Shown here: piece by piece, positions 1 to 8,235 of the stretch
How the letters are laid out: each line of letters starts with the position of its first letter
Position numbering within the stretch: position 1 is the stretch's first letter
Assembly: GCA_041910015.1 (NCBI GenBank)
Contig: JAYRRR010000151.1
Location: 1 to 46,270, forward strand
Direction: 5' to 3'
Source of the DNA: RPQJ01 sp041910015
GTDB taxonomy: Bacteria > Pseudomonadota > Gammaproteobacteria > Steroidobacterales > Steroidobacteraceae
DNA length: 46,270 bases
Program-made: the position numbers and the translations under genes
The notes under the pieces: model-generated
The model's input: the letters and a program-made list of their open reading frames with translations, nothing else
Database searches by the model: none
What the model was told of the DNA's origin: nothing

Positions 1-2
1 GC

Positions 3-1088
3 CGCGGGCTGTACTCGTGCGTGGACCCGGTCGAGACGCTCGCCGACGACGACAAGGTCAGGCTGCTCGAGCAGGTCGACCGCGAGGCGCGTGCGCTCGA
101 CCCGCGCATCACGCAGGTCATGGCGAGCCTGTCGGCCGCGCACGACACCGTGCTGGTCATGGCGAGCGACGGTACGCTCGCCGGCGACGTTCGCCCGCTG
201 GTGCGCCTGAACGTCAGTGTCATCATCGAGCACGCGGGCCGGCGCGAGCAGGGTTACGCTGGCGGCGGCGGCCGCTTTGCCTACACCGAGTTCCTCGCCT
301 CCGGCCGCTGGAAGGCGCTGGCCCGCGAGGCTGTGCGTACGGCGCAGGTCAACCTCGAGGCTGTGCCGGCGCCGGCGGGCACGATGACCGTCGTGCTCGG
401 CGCGGGCTGGCCCGGCGTGCTGCTGCACGAAGCCGTCGGCCACGGGCTCGAAGGCGACTTCAACCGCAAGGGCACATCCGCGTTCAGCGGCCGGGTCGGC
501 CAGCAGGTCGCGGCGCGGGGCGTCACCATCGTCGACGACGGCACACTCGTCGCGCGCCGTGGCTCGCTCAACGTCGACGACGAAGGTACGCCGACGCAGT
601 GCACGACGCTGATCGAGGACGGCATCCTGCGCGGCTATCTGCAGGACAAGCTGAACGCGCGCCTGATGGGCGTGAAGTCCACCGGCAACGGCCGGCGCGA
701 GAGCTTCGCGGCGCTGACGATGCCGCGCATGACCAACACGTACATGCTGCCGGGCCGGCACGCGCCCGAGGAAATCCTCGCCTCCGTCGACAAGGGGCTC
801 TACTGCCGCAACTTCGGCGGCGGCCAGGTCGACATCACCTCCGGAAAGTTCGTGTTCTCGGCCAGCGAGGCCTACCTGATCGAGGGCGGCAAGGTCACAC
901 GGCCGGTCAAGGGCGCGACGCTGATCGGCAACGGACCCGACGTCATGTGCCGCGTGTCGATGATCGGCAACGACCTGAAGCTCGACGACGGCGTCGGCAC
1001 CTGCGGCAAGGAAGGACAGGAAGTGCCGGTGGGCGTGGGGCAGCCGACGCTGCGCGTCGAGGCGCTCACGGTCGGCGGGACGGGCTGA
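3..1088 (+). CDS. tldD: TldD metalloprotease, 5'-truncated by window edge
   Basis: TldD is a zinc-dependent protease that works with PmbA (TldE) on unfolded or modified peptides in the cytosol (microcin maturation, CcdA turnover in E. coli). About 360 C-terminal residues are visible, against about 480 for the family, so the N-terminal quarter lies outside the window; the reading frame is open to the left edge and the GTG at 21 is internal. The metal-binding HExxxH signature is present as HEAVGHGLEGD (His codons at 426 and 441), preceded by family features such as DGTLAGDVRPLVRLNVS and GGGGRFAYTEF. The C-terminus has the usual RVSMIGNDLKL and CGKEGQEVPVGVGQPTLRV blocks. Its partner pmbA lies at 5063-6424 on the same strand. 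Identification is secure. Confidence 0.96.
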   Translation, partial: RGLYSCVDPVETLADDDKVRLLEQVDREARALDPRITQVMASLSAAHDTVLVMASDGTLAGDVRPLVRLNVSVIIEHAGRREQGYAGGGGRFAYTEFLASGRWKALAREAVRTAQVNLEAVPAPAGTMTVVLGAGWPGVLLHEAVGHGLEGDFNRKGTSAFSGRVGQQVAARGVTIVDDGTLVARRGSLNVDDEGTPTQCTTLIEDGILRGYLQDKLNARLMGVKSTGNGRRESFAALTMPRMTNTYMLPGRHAPEEILASVDKGLYCRNFGGGQVDITSGKFVFSASEAYLIEGGKVTRPVKGATLIGNGPDVMCRVSMIGNDLKLDDGVGTCGKEGQEVPVGVGQPTLRVEALTVGGTG

Positions 1089-1096
1089 ACGCGATC

Positions 1097-1315
1097 ATGT
1101 GGCTGCCGCGCACGCTGTACGAGGCGAAACCCCACCTGAGCGTCGCGGCGGGCCTGCTCTGCTTCCTGGTGGCGTGGTTCGTCGAGAATTCGCCGCGCGG
1201 CACGCTGTTCGTCGTCGGGGGCGGGCTGGCGACGCTCGGCGTGCTGCTGTGGATGCGGCGGCGGGACTACCGCCGCACACAGGCGGCCTACGACCCGCGG
1301 GCCCTGGACGAGTAG
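1097..1315 (+). CDS. Small two-helix membrane protein
   Basis: A 72-residue protein beginning 8 bases after the tldD stop, probably co-transcribed with it. Residues about 14-29 and 36-52 are hydrophobic and could form two membrane helices joined by a short NSPRG turn; a basic cytoplasmic-type segment (MRRRDYRRTQ) follows. This layout is common for small conserved inner-membrane proteins encoded after tldD in GC-rich gammaproteobacteria. No catalytic motif is visible and I do not recognise a named family. Its 3' end overlaps by 28 bases the 3' end of the convergent ATPase gene. Confidence 0.7.
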   Translation: MWLPRTLYEAKPHLSVAAGLLCFLVAWFVENSPRGTLFVVGGGLATLGVLLWMRRRDYRRTQAAYDPRALDE

Positions 1316-2640
1316 GCCTCCGCGGGTCGTTCGGCGGCGACGTCGTCGCTGCCCTCGTCCGCTTCGTCGCGCGATTCGTCGGCCCCTTCCGAGGCTTCGT
1401 CCTCGTCCGCGTCGTCGTCGGCCAGGTCGGCGTCCGTCAGCACCGTGGTCTGGGTGGCGCGATGGTCGTCGGCGGGCGTGTATCGCGCGTAGTGCACTTC
1501 GTGCATGCCAATCTTGATGACGTCGCCCGGCACCAACCGCTGACGCCGCACTCGCTTGCCGTTCACGTACACGCCGTTGGTGCTGTTGAGGTCCTCGAGC
1601 ATGGCCGTCTCGACGTTCGTGATCAGCTGTGCGTGGTGTCGGCTCACGAACTTGCTGTCGATCGGCAGGTCGTTGTCCGATGTGCGTCCGATCACGAAGC
1701 GGCCCGGAACGACGACAGCCTCGTCGAGCTTCTCGCCCTTGAGGTAGAGCAGCAGGCGGCCGACCGGCGGCAACTGGTGCGGCGAGGTTTCCTCGAGCCG
1801 CGCCGGGACGAGGTTCGTGTGCGTCCGCGCGTGGTACTCCTCCCACTGCAGCTCGTCGATGGCGGCCCGGACGAGATCGATGTCGACTACGTTCTTTTCC
1901 TGCGCGAAGGCGCCCAGCAGGCTCGTGTCGCACAGCGTGTTGATGAGGCGCGGGATGCCGCCGGTGTAGCGGTAGAGCAGGGGATACGTGTCGGGCTCGA
2001 AGATGTCGTAGGTCGCGCCCGCTACCGCCAGCCGGTGACGGATATAGGCAACCATCTCCTGCTCGCTCAGTGCGCTCAGGTGGAAACGCAGGCGCACGCG
2101 CTGGCGGAGCTGGACCAGCTCGGGCGAGTCGAGCTTGGCGTTCAGCTCGGGCTGGCCGGCAAGGATGATGCGCAGCACCTTTTCCTTGGTGGTCTCGACG
2201 CCGGACAGCAGGCGCAGTTCCTCGAGCACCTTGAGGCTCAGGTTCTGCGCCTCGTCGACGATCAGCAGCACCTTGCGCCCGCTGGCGTACTGCTGGATCA
2301 GGAAGTCGTTCAGCGTGCTGAGCAACTCGGCCTTGCGCATCTTGAATGGATGGAAGCCGAACTGCACCAGCACGGCCTGCAGGAACTCGATCGGCGAGAC
2401 CTGCGTCTGGTTGATCTGCGCGATGACCACGTCGTCGCCGACTTCCTTGAGGAACGTCTCGATCAGCGTCGTCTTGCCCGAGCCGATCTCGCCCGTGATG
2501 ACGACGAAGCCGTCCGTGAACCAGATGGTCGACTCCATGTACGCCCGGGCCCGGGCGTGCATCTGGCTCGGATAGAGAAAGGCCGGGTCCGGACTGAGCC
2601 GGAACGGCAGTTCCCTGAGTTTGAACTGGTCGAGGTACAT
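1288..2640 (-). CDS. ExeA/GspA-like AAA ATPase with C-terminal FHA domain and acidic tail
   Basis: A 450-residue protein. The N-terminal half is an ExeA/GspA-type AAA ATPase: FGLRELPFRLSPDP-like entry, Walker A GEIGSGKTT (residues about 51-59), Walker B VLLIVDEAQNL (DEAQ at about 129-132) and the GGIPRLIN block typical of the family. Residues about 282-375 form an FHA phosphothreonine-binding domain with the GRTS, SRHHA and NSTNGVYVNG motifs. The last 50 residues are rich in Asp and Glu. ExeA-like ATPases act in assembly of secretin or exopolysaccharide export machinery; the FHA domain suggests control by Ser/Thr phosphorylation. Start: the ATG at 2640 has AGGA four bases upstream, whereas the GTG at 2664 has no Shine-Dalgarno. 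No secretion or polysaccharide gene is adjacent, so its machine is unknown. Confidence 0.88.
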   Translation of the reverse strand: MYLDQFKLRELPFRLSPDPAFLYPSQMHARARAYMESTIWFTDGFVVITGEIGSGKTTLIETFLKEVGDDVVIAQINQTQVSPIEFLQAVLVQFGFHPFKMRKAELLSTLNDFLIQQYASGRKVLLIVDEAQNLSLKVLEELRLLSGVETTKEKVLRIILAGQPELNAKLDSPELVQLRQRVRLRFHLSALSEQEMVAYIRHRLAVAGATYDIFEPDTYPLLYRYTGGIPRLINTLCDTSLLGAFAQEKNVVDIDLVRAAIDELQWEEYHARTHTNLVPARLEETSPHQLPPVGRLLLYLKGEKLDEAVVVPGRFVIGRTSDNDLPIDSKFVSRHHAQLITNVETAMLEDLNSTNGVYVNGKRVRRQRLVPGDVIKIGMHEVHYARYTPADDHRATQTTVLTDADLADDDADEDEASEGADESRDEADEGSDDVAAERPAEAYSSRARGS

Positions 2641-2759
2641 GGGGTCCTGGGCGGGTCTGGGCACCTACTATACGGGACTCGGCTGGACGCGATATTACAC
2701 AACGGTCACGGAACGGCCGGGAGCCTGACGGCCGAACCGCCGCCGCGGGCGGCCTGGGC

Positions 2760-3845
2760 TCAGCGCGGCAGCCGGCGCAGCACCTTGCGCACCAGCCGGT
2801 CACGCTCGACGGCACTGCCCGCCACGACGGTGCAATGGCCGATCTTGCGGCCCGGCCGCGGCTCCTTGCCGTAGTCGTGCCAGTGCAGGCCGCGCACCCC
2901 GAGCAGGTCGTCGCGCGGCGGCATCCGGCCGATGAAATTGACCATGGCCGAGTGGCCGATCGGCGTCGTGTCGCCGAGCGGCAGGCCCAGGATGGCGCGC
3001 AGGTGATTCTCGAACTGCGACGTGGCCGCGCCCTCGATCGTCCAGTGCCCGCTGTTGTGCACGCGTGGTGCCATCTCGTTGGCGACGAGTCGGCCGCGCT
3101 GGACGAAGAACTCGATGGTCAGCACACCCGCGTAGTCGAAGTGCTTCATTGCGCGCTTCATGTGCTGCTCGGCCACGCGCTGCAGTGCCGGGTGACGATG
3201 CGGCGCGAGCGTGACGCGCAGGATGCCGTCGCGGTGCGTGTTCGCGACGATCGGGTAGGCCCGCACCTCGCCACGAGTGCTGCGCACGCCGACCAGCGAG
3301 ACTTCGCGCTCGAAGTCGACGAAAGCCTCGAGGATCAGCGGCACGCTGCCGAGCGCCGTCCATGCGGGCAGGATGTCGCCGGGCTTGCGCAGCACGCGCT
3401 GACCCTTGCCGTCGTAGCCCAGCCGGCGCGTCTTGAGCACGCAGGGCAGCCCGAGTTCGCGTACGGCGGCGCGCAGCGACTCGAGCGTGTCGACGGCGCG
3501 AAACGGCGATGTCGGGATCCGCAGTTGCTCGAACAGGCGCTTTTCGAGCAGTCGGTCCTGCGACACACGCAGCGCTTCGACCGGCGGATGCACCGTGTGC
3601 GTCCGCGCGATCTGCTGCAGCGCCTCGACCGGCACGTTCTCGAACTCGTAGGTGACGAGGTCCACGGCGGCCGCCAGCCGCTCGAGGCTCTGCGGATCGT
3701 CGAAGGCGCCGGTGATGATCGGTGCGATCTGCCCGCCCGGCGAATCCGTGCCCGTGTCGAGGAACGTGAACTGCTGCGCGAACGGATAGCCTGCCAGCGC
3801 CAGCATCCTGCCGAGCTGGCCGGCGCCGATGATGCCGATTTTCAT
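2760..3845 (-). CDS. purK: N5-carboxyaminoimidazole ribonucleotide synthase
   Basis: PurK converts AIR, ATP and bicarbonate to N5-CAIR in purine biosynthesis. The 361-residue protein has the N-terminal dinucleotide-like start MKIGIIGAGQLGRMLALAGYP, the substrate-binding block HPPVEALRVSQDRLLEKR and the ATP-grasp core with KTRRLGYDGKGQ and FEREVSLVGVRS, then EFFV...NEMAPRVHNSGHWTIEGA. Length matches the family. Its ATG overlaps the purE stop by four bases (ATGA at 3842-3845), so the two are translationally coupled and sequential enzymes of the pathway. Confidence 0.97.
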   Translation of the reverse strand: MKIGIIGAGQLGRMLALAGYPFAQQFTFLDTGTDSPGGQIAPIITGAFDDPQSLERLAAAVDLVTYEFENVPVEALQQIARTHTVHPPVEALRVSQDRLLEKRLFEQLRIPTSPFRAVDTLESLRAAVRELGLPCVLKTRRLGYDGKGQRVLRKPGDILPAWTALGSVPLILEAFVDFEREVSLVGVRSTRGEVRAYPIVANTHRDGILRVTLAPHRHPALQRVAEQHMKRAMKHFDYAGVLTIEFFVQRGRLVANEMAPRVHNSGHWTIEGAATSQFENHLRAILGLPLGDTTPIGHSAMVNFIGRMPPRDDLLGVRGLHWHDYGKEPRPGRKIGHCTVVAGSAVERDRLVRKVLRRLPR

Positions 3846-4345
3846 GCTGAGACGATCGGGGCGCGCGGGTCCGGCTGCGCGAGCACCTTGTCGGTCTGCG
3901 CGGCGCGGAACGCGTCGAGTGCGGCGCAGACCGTGGGGCTCTGGTTGGCGAGGATCGAGGCGGCGAGCAGCGCCGCGTTGGTCGCGCCCGCCACGCCGAT
4001 GGCGAGCGTGCCAACCGGAATGCCGGCCGGCATCTGCACGATCGACAGCAGCGAGTCGAGCCCGTTCAGAGCCTTCGACTGCACCGGCACGCCGAGCACT
4101 GGCAGCGACGTCTTCGCGGCGCACATCCCCGGCAGGTGAGCCGCGCCACCGGCGCCCGCGATGATGACCTGCAGGCCGCGCTCGCGCGCGGTCTCCGCGT
4201 AGTCGAACAGCAGGTCGGGGGTGCGGTGCGCGGAGACGACACGCACCTCGTGAGGGATGCCCAGACGTTCGAGCATCTCGGCGGCAGAGTGCAGGGTCTC
4301 CCAGTCCGAGGTCGACCCCATGATGATGCCTACGAGCGGTTTCAC
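3842..4345 (-). CDS. purE: N5-CAIR mutase (class I PurE)
   Basis: PurE converts N5-CAIR, made by the neighbouring PurK, to CAIR. The 167-residue protein has the class I signatures GSTSDW near the N-terminus, SAHRTP and the glycine-rich AGAGGAAHLPGMCAAKT loop. It starts with GTG at 4345; no Shine-Dalgarno precedes it, but a TACAAT hexamer ends 6 bases upstream, so the mRNA could begin at or next to the start codon (see findings). purE is followed by purK in a four-base overlap. Confidence 0.97.
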   Translation of the reverse strand: MKPLVGIIMGSTSDWETLHSAAEMLERLGIPHEVRVVSAHRTPDLLFDYAETARERGLQVIIAGAGGAAHLPGMCAAKTSLPVLGVPVQSKALNGLDSLLSIVQMPAGIPVGTLAIGVAGATNAALLAASILANQSPTVCAALDAFRAAQTDKVLAQPDPRAPIVSA

Positions 4346-4393
4346 GGGGCCATTGTACAGGCGGGCGCCTCTGCGGGAGTAAATCAGAGACTT

Positions 4394-4957
4394 CTAGGGC
4401 TCGTCCTGCTCCAGCAGTTCGCGCAGTCTGCGGAAGAGCTGCCGGGCTGCCGCGGGGGACCGCGAGGCTGCCTTTTCGGCCCTTGCCTGCCGCGCCAGCG
4501 CGCGCAACGGTCCCAGCGCGGACGGCTCGACGCGGCCACCCAGCTCGGTCCAGGCGTCGGCCTCGTCGGCCAGCAGCCGCTCGCGCCAGCGTTCGAGGCC
4601 GTGTTCCCGCCGGACGCGCTGCCGGTCGACCTCCGCGCGTCGTGCCAGGGCGACCCGGATCGGTTCGACGTCGACCTGCCGCATGACCTTTGCGATGTAC
4701 ATCTCCTGCCGCAGTCGCGCGCCGTGGCTGGTGATGCGACGGCAGGCCTCGACGGCATCGAGCAGCTTTTCCGGCAGACCGAGCGTCGCCAGTTCCGCGG
4801 CGGGCAGGTCGACGAGCTGCACGCCGAGCGCACGCAGGTCCCGGTCCTGGCGTTTCAGCTCGCTCTTGCTCGGCCCTTCGTCGCCGCCTTCGGCGCCTTC
4901 GTCGTGGCGCGGCCGTCCGTCGTCGCCTGGGTCGGTGAATGCCTGCCTGCGCGCCAT
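4394..4957 (-). CDS. darP: Ribosome-associated protein DarP (YjgA/DUF615)
   Basis: DarP is a small basic protein that binds 50S subunit assembly intermediates and assists late large-subunit maturation. The 187-residue product has a polar, charged N-terminus, then the family entry SKSELKRQDRDLRALG and the block LPEKLLDAVEACRRITSHGARLRQEMYIAKVMRQVD, followed by a helical charged C-terminus. The ATG at 4957 is preceded by GAGG with 7-base spacing. The gene is divergent from pmbA; that pairing recurs in many gammaproteobacteria and supports the call. It reads toward purE on the same strand, 48 bases away. Confidence 0.93.
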   Translation of the reverse strand: MARRQAFTDPGDDGRPRHDEGAEGGDEGPSKSELKRQDRDLRALGVQLVDLPAAELATLGLPEKLLDAVEACRRITSHGARLRQEMYIAKVMRQVDVEPIRVALARRAEVDRQRVRREHGLERWRERLLADEADAWTELGGRVEPSALGPLRALARQARAEKAASRSPAAARQLFRRLRELLEQDEP

Positions 4958-4975
4958 GAATCTGCCTCTCTCGGC

Positions 4976-4984
4976 ATGCTAGCA
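4976..4984 (-). promoter_or_regulatory. Possible extended -10 element for darP
   Basis: On the minus strand TGC-TAGCAT matches the extended -10 pattern (TGn plus hexamer). Initiation would fall near 4969, giving a leader of about a dozen bases that contains the GAGG ribosome-binding site of darP. No good -35 is visible, as expected for extended -10 promoters. Inspection only. Confidence 0.35.
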
Positions 4985-5006
4985 CGCGAGCCAGACCGCG
5001 GCCGGC

Positions 5007-5015
5007 TGCTAGAAT
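5007..5015 (+). promoter_or_regulatory. Possible extended -10 element for pmbA
   Basis: TGC-TAGAAT on the plus strand fits the extended -10 pattern and lies about 48 bases upstream of the pmbA ATG. It is back to back with the candidate darP promoter within the 105-base divergent spacer. No convincing -35 hexamer. Confidence 0.4.
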
Positions 5016-5062
5016 TGCCGCTTCGATCGCCACCCGAGGACCGCCGAACCGGCTGCCGAGCC

Positions 5063-6424
5063 ATGGACACACCCGTCACCCAGGAACGTTCTCCCGCACT
5101 GACCGACGGCGCCGACCTGCTCGCGCTGGTCGAGCTCGCGCTCGAGGAAGCGCGCTCGCTCGGCGCAACCCAGGCGGAGGCGGGCATCAGCATGGACGTG
5201 GGCCTCAACGTGAGCGCGCGGCTCGGCGAGGTCGAGACCATCGAATACCAGCGTGACCGCGGCATGGGAGTGACGGTGTACTTCGGCACGCGCAAGGGCA
5301 GCGCGAGCACGGCCGATCTCGGCACGAAGGCCCTGCGCGAGACGGTGCAGAAGGCCTGCACCATCGCGAAATACACCTCCGAAGACCCGTGCGCCGGCCT
5401 GCCCGACCCGGACGACCTCGCGCGGGACATTCCCGACCTCGATCTCGCGCACGCCTGGGACCTGTCGCCGGAGGCGGCGTGCGAGATGGCGATCGTCTGC
5501 GAAGCCGCCGCCATGGACGTCGACCGCAAGCACATCACCAATTCCGAAGGCGCCGCCGTCAGCACGCACCGTGGCATCCGCGCTTACGGCAACTCGCTGG
5601 GGTTCCTCGCTGCGTACCCGGGCACGGTGCACAGCGTGAGCTGCGCCGTGCTCGGCGCCGAAGGCGAGCAGATGGAGCGCGACTACTGGTACAGCACGAC
5701 GCGCGACTGGCGCGACCTGGAGCCGGGCGAGAGCGTCGGCCGGCGCGCGGGCGAGCGTGTGGTCCGGCGCCTCGGCGCGCGCAAGCTGCCGACGCAGAAG
5801 GCGCCCGTGCTGTACGTGCCGGAGACTGCGCGCGGGTTCATCAGCCACTTCATCGGCGCCATCCGGGGCGGCAGCCAGTATCGGCGCGCGTCGTTCCTGC
5901 TCGAAGCCGCCGGCCAGCCCGTGTTCCCCGAGTGGTTCGCGCTCTCGGAACGGCCGCACCTGCACCGGGCGCTCGCGAGCGCGCCGTTCGACCACGAGGG
6001 CGTGGCGACGCGCGATCGCGAACTCGTCGAGGGCGGCGTGCTGCTCGGTTACGTGCTCAGCACGTATTCGGCGCGCAAGCTCGGCCTGCGCACCACTGGC
6101 AACGCCGGCGGAACGCACAACCTGATCGTACGCGGCCGCGGCCGCACATTCGACGAGATGCTGGCGCTGATGGGGCGCGGCCTGCTGGTCACCGAGTTGA
6201 TGGGCCAGGGCGTCAACGGCGTCACCGGCGACTATTCACGCGGCGCGGCGGGCTTCTGGGTCGAGGACGGCAAGGTGCAGTACCCGGTCCACGAGGTCAC
6301 GATCGCCGGCAACCTCAAGGATATGTACCGCAACGTCGTCGACGTCGGTTCCGACGTGGACGCACGCGGCGGCATCCGCACGGGATCGATCCTGCTCGAG
6401 GAGATGACGGTCGCCGGCGACTGA
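5063..6424 (+). CDS. pmbA: PmbA/TldE, partner of TldD protease
   Basis: PmbA (TldE) is the non-metal-binding partner of TldD in the heterodimeric TldD/E protease. The 453-residue protein lacks an HExxxH motif, as expected, and carries family blocks ARLGEVETIEYQRDRGMGVTVY, AYGNSLGFLAAYPGTVHSVS, FISHFIGAIRGGSQYRRASF, LSTYSARKLGLRTTGNAGGTHN, GQGVNGVTGDYSRGAAGFWV and HEVTIAGNLKDMYRN. The length matches E. coli PmbA (about 450). The ATG at 5063 is the first in frame after the divergent spacer. tldD lies 4 kb away on the same strand, so both subunits are encoded here. Confidence 0.97.
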   Translation: MDTPVTQERSPALTDGADLLALVELALEEARSLGATQAEAGISMDVGLNVSARLGEVETIEYQRDRGMGVTVYFGTRKGSASTADLGTKALRETVQKACTIAKYTSEDPCAGLPDPDDLARDIPDLDLAHAWDLSPEAACEMAIVCEAAAMDVDRKHITNSEGAAVSTHRGIRAYGNSLGFLAAYPGTVHSVSCAVLGAEGEQMERDYWYSTTRDWRDLEPGESVGRRAGERVVRRLGARKLPTQKAPVLYVPETARGFISHFIGAIRGGSQYRRASFLLEAAGQPVFPEWFALSERPHLHRALASAPFDHEGVATRDRELVEGGVLLGYVLSTYSARKLGLRTTGNAGGTHNLIVRGRGRTFDEMLALMGRGLLVTELMGQGVNGVTGDYSRGAAGFWVEDGKVQYPVHEVTIAGNLKDMYRNVVDVGSDVDARGGIRTGSILLEEMTVAGD

Positions 6425-6563
6425 CGCTGCCCGGCCTCAGCGCACTGCGCTCGCGACGGGTCACGGTGCCTCGCACCGTCGTCACGGCCTGCTCCTCCGG
6501 TTGCGGCGGCGTTTCCGGGCACGCCAGCAGCAACGTCCCGAGCAGTGGCTGTCTGAACTGCAT
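6315..6563 (-). pseudogene. Broken YbaY-like lipoprotein gene (5' fragment)
   Basis: Seventeen bases downstream of the yihY stop, on the same strand, an ATG at 6563 opens a frame with a lipoprotein signal (MQFRQPLLGTLLLAC, lipobox LLAC) followed by a polar linker and TTVRGTVTRRERSALRPG. That block resembles the start of the YbaY-type beta domain (GTVTYRERIALPPGA in relatives, from memory). After about residue 45 the frame runs into the antisense of the pmbA 3' end and becomes arginine-rich nonsense, so only the first third of a normal gene is left. An AGGA lies about 10 bases upstream of the ATG. It reads as a deletion remnant of a lipoprotein once co-transcribed with yihY. Confidence 0.45.
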
Positions 6564-6579
6564 CGGACGGTCTTCCTGT

Positions 6580-7923
6580 TCAGACCGCTCCCGCGGGTCC
6601 GCCGCCCGTCGACCGCATGACCAGGTCCCGCAGCGTGGTCTTCGACATCCGTTCGCGCATGGCGGCATCGGCGGCCAGCGCCGCCGCGTCTGCCGGGTCG
6701 ACGCCGTGCGGCTCCGGCCGCCGCGGGTCCGGCATCTCGTGGCGCACGGCGTCGAGGATGTCCGCGAGCGTGATGCTGGCGATGTCACGCGCCGGGACGA
6801 CCGTGTCGTCCTCGGCAGTCAGCACGAGACCGCGGTCCTCGAGATTGCAGAGCGCGCTGTCGAGGACCGAGGCCGGCACGTCCATGCGGTCCGCGAGGTC
6901 GGAGACCTTCCAGCGCTCGCCGCCGTCGATGAACCGGCCGGCCACGAGGTACATGGCCCCCATCGCGATTCGCTCACGCAGGATCGCCGTCGTCGGGATG
7001 ACGCCGTGCCCCGTCCGCAGGTGCTCCGGATGCTGCACGTAGAACGACAACTGGCCACCGAGCAGCATCACCAGCCAGTTCAGGTGCAGCCAGACCAGGA
7101 ACAGCAGCACGATCGCGAAGCCCGCGTAGACGGCCGCCGTCTGCGTCGCATAGACGGCGACACGCGTGAAGATCGCGCCCACGGTCACCCAGATGGCGCC
7201 CCCGACCAGCGCGCCGACCAGCGCCGCCTGCCATTTCACGCGCGTGTTCGGCATGTAGTAGTACACGAACCAGAACAGTGTGATGATCAGCACGTACGGT
7301 GCGTAGTGCGCGCGCCCCGGCGTCGCGGTGCCGGCGAGTCCCGACAGCCGCGCCAGCACCGCGCTCGCCTCGATCTTCGTGAGCAGCACGAGCGCCGCCA
7401 CCGCGACCACCGGCCCCACCAGCATGATCACCAGGTATTCACTGATGCGACGCGCGAGGCTGCGCGGCCGCTCGACGTGCCAACTGAAGTTGAGCGCGTC
7501 CTCGACCTTCTGGATCATCGTGATGACGGTGTAGAGCAGGAACGCAAAACCGACCGTGCCGACGACGGTCGTCTGCGCGTTCTCGACGAACTGCATGACG
7601 CTCGCGGTCAGTTCGTAGCCGCGCACGCCGAGGGGGCGCAGGAACTCGAACAGCACGGGCTCGATCTCGCGGTGGTAGCCGAATGCCTTGAGCACCGAGA
7701 ACGAGACGGCGATCACGGGCACCAGCGCGAACAGCGACGAATAGACGAGGCCCATTGCGCGCAGGCCGAGATCGCCCCGGGCGAAGTCGCGGATGAGCGC
7801 ATACAAGTAGCGAAGCGGGCCAAGTGCGAGATGCAGGGCGCGCCCGCCGACCTCGGCCGGCAGGTCGAACAGCCAGTATTCGAAGCGCAGGTGGAGCTGG
7901 CGGAAGAGCGTCGGCGAGGCCAA
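6580..7923 (-). CDS. YihY/BrkB-family inner-membrane protein
   Basis: The YihY/virulence-factor BrkB family comprises polytopic inner-membrane proteins of uncertain function, once misassigned as ribonuclease BN. The core shows the family blocks GLRAMGLVYSSLFALVPVIAVSFSVLK, FAFLLYTVITMIQKVEDALN, YYYMPNTRVKWQAALVGALVGG and FLVWLHLNWLVMLLGGQLSFY, giving six or so membrane helices. A soluble C-terminal domain follows, with a winged-helix-like segment (WKVSDLADRMDVPASVLDSALCNLEDRGLVL) often found in longer members. The start is uncertain: I take the TTG at 7923, just before the conserved region; the frame is open to a GTG at 8019, giving 479 residues. Confidence 0.85.
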   Translation of the reverse strand: MASPTLFRQLHLRFEYWLFDLPAEVGGRALHLALGPLRYLYALIRDFARGDLGLRAMGLVYSSLFALVPVIAVSFSVLKAFGYHREIEPVLFEFLRPLGVRGYELTASVMQFVENAQTTVVGTVGFAFLLYTVITMIQKVEDALNFSWHVERPRSLARRISEYLVIMLVGPVVAVAALVLLTKIEASAVLARLSGLAGTATPGRAHYAPYVLIITLFWFVYYYMPNTRVKWQAALVGALVGGAIWVTVGAIFTRVAVYATQTAAVYAGFAIVLLFLVWLHLNWLVMLLGGQLSFYVQHPEHLRTGHGVIPTTAILRERIAMGAMYLVAGRFIDGGERWKVSDLADRMDVPASVLDSALCNLEDRGLVLTAEDDTVVPARDIASITLADILDAVRHEMPDPRRPEPHGVDPADAAALAADAAMRERMSKTTLRDLVMRSTGGGPAGAV

Positions 7924-8150
7924 GGGCGATCCGTGTGCGCGAGGTCGGCGCAAGCGTTGCACGACGTGCCATGGCAGGCAAGCGCCGGCGCAGGGTGTCG
8001 ACCGTCTTGTCCGCGGCACCGGCCGTGGCTCGCCGTGCCTGCGCGGAACCCGAGGGGCTGCTTGGGTTTACGGGCGTAAGGCCCGCTGCGTCGTCGGGTT
8101 CGCGCCCGTCGGGACGGGACAGCAGGGTGTCGGCCCAGGCCGGACCCGGC

Positions 8151-8156
8151 TAGAAT
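8151..8156 (+). promoter_or_regulatory. Possible -10 hexamer for the Crp/Fnr gene
   Basis: TAGAAT lies 79 bases upstream of the regulator's ATG, in the otherwise unremarkable spacer between yihY and this gene. The -35 position is poor, so this is a weak guess resting on the hexamer and its similarity to the TAGAAT upstream of pmbA. Confidence 0.25.
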
Positions 8157-8235
8157 CCGTCCCGAGCGGCCGGTCTTGCGGTGACGATCCCGACAGGGAA
8201 CGCCACGCGGCGCGGCTGCCCGGGGAGCGCAGACG

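Noticed and set aside
872..2815. Long minus-strand frame over tldD's end and the ATPase gene
   Set aside because: Low-complexity Arg/Ala/Pro translation that overlaps well-supported genes in another frame; typical of GC-rich DNA.
4136..5062. Long N-terminal extension of the pmbA frame
   Set aside because: The 309 extra codons overlap purE and darP, and conserved PmbA sequence starts at the ATG at 5063.
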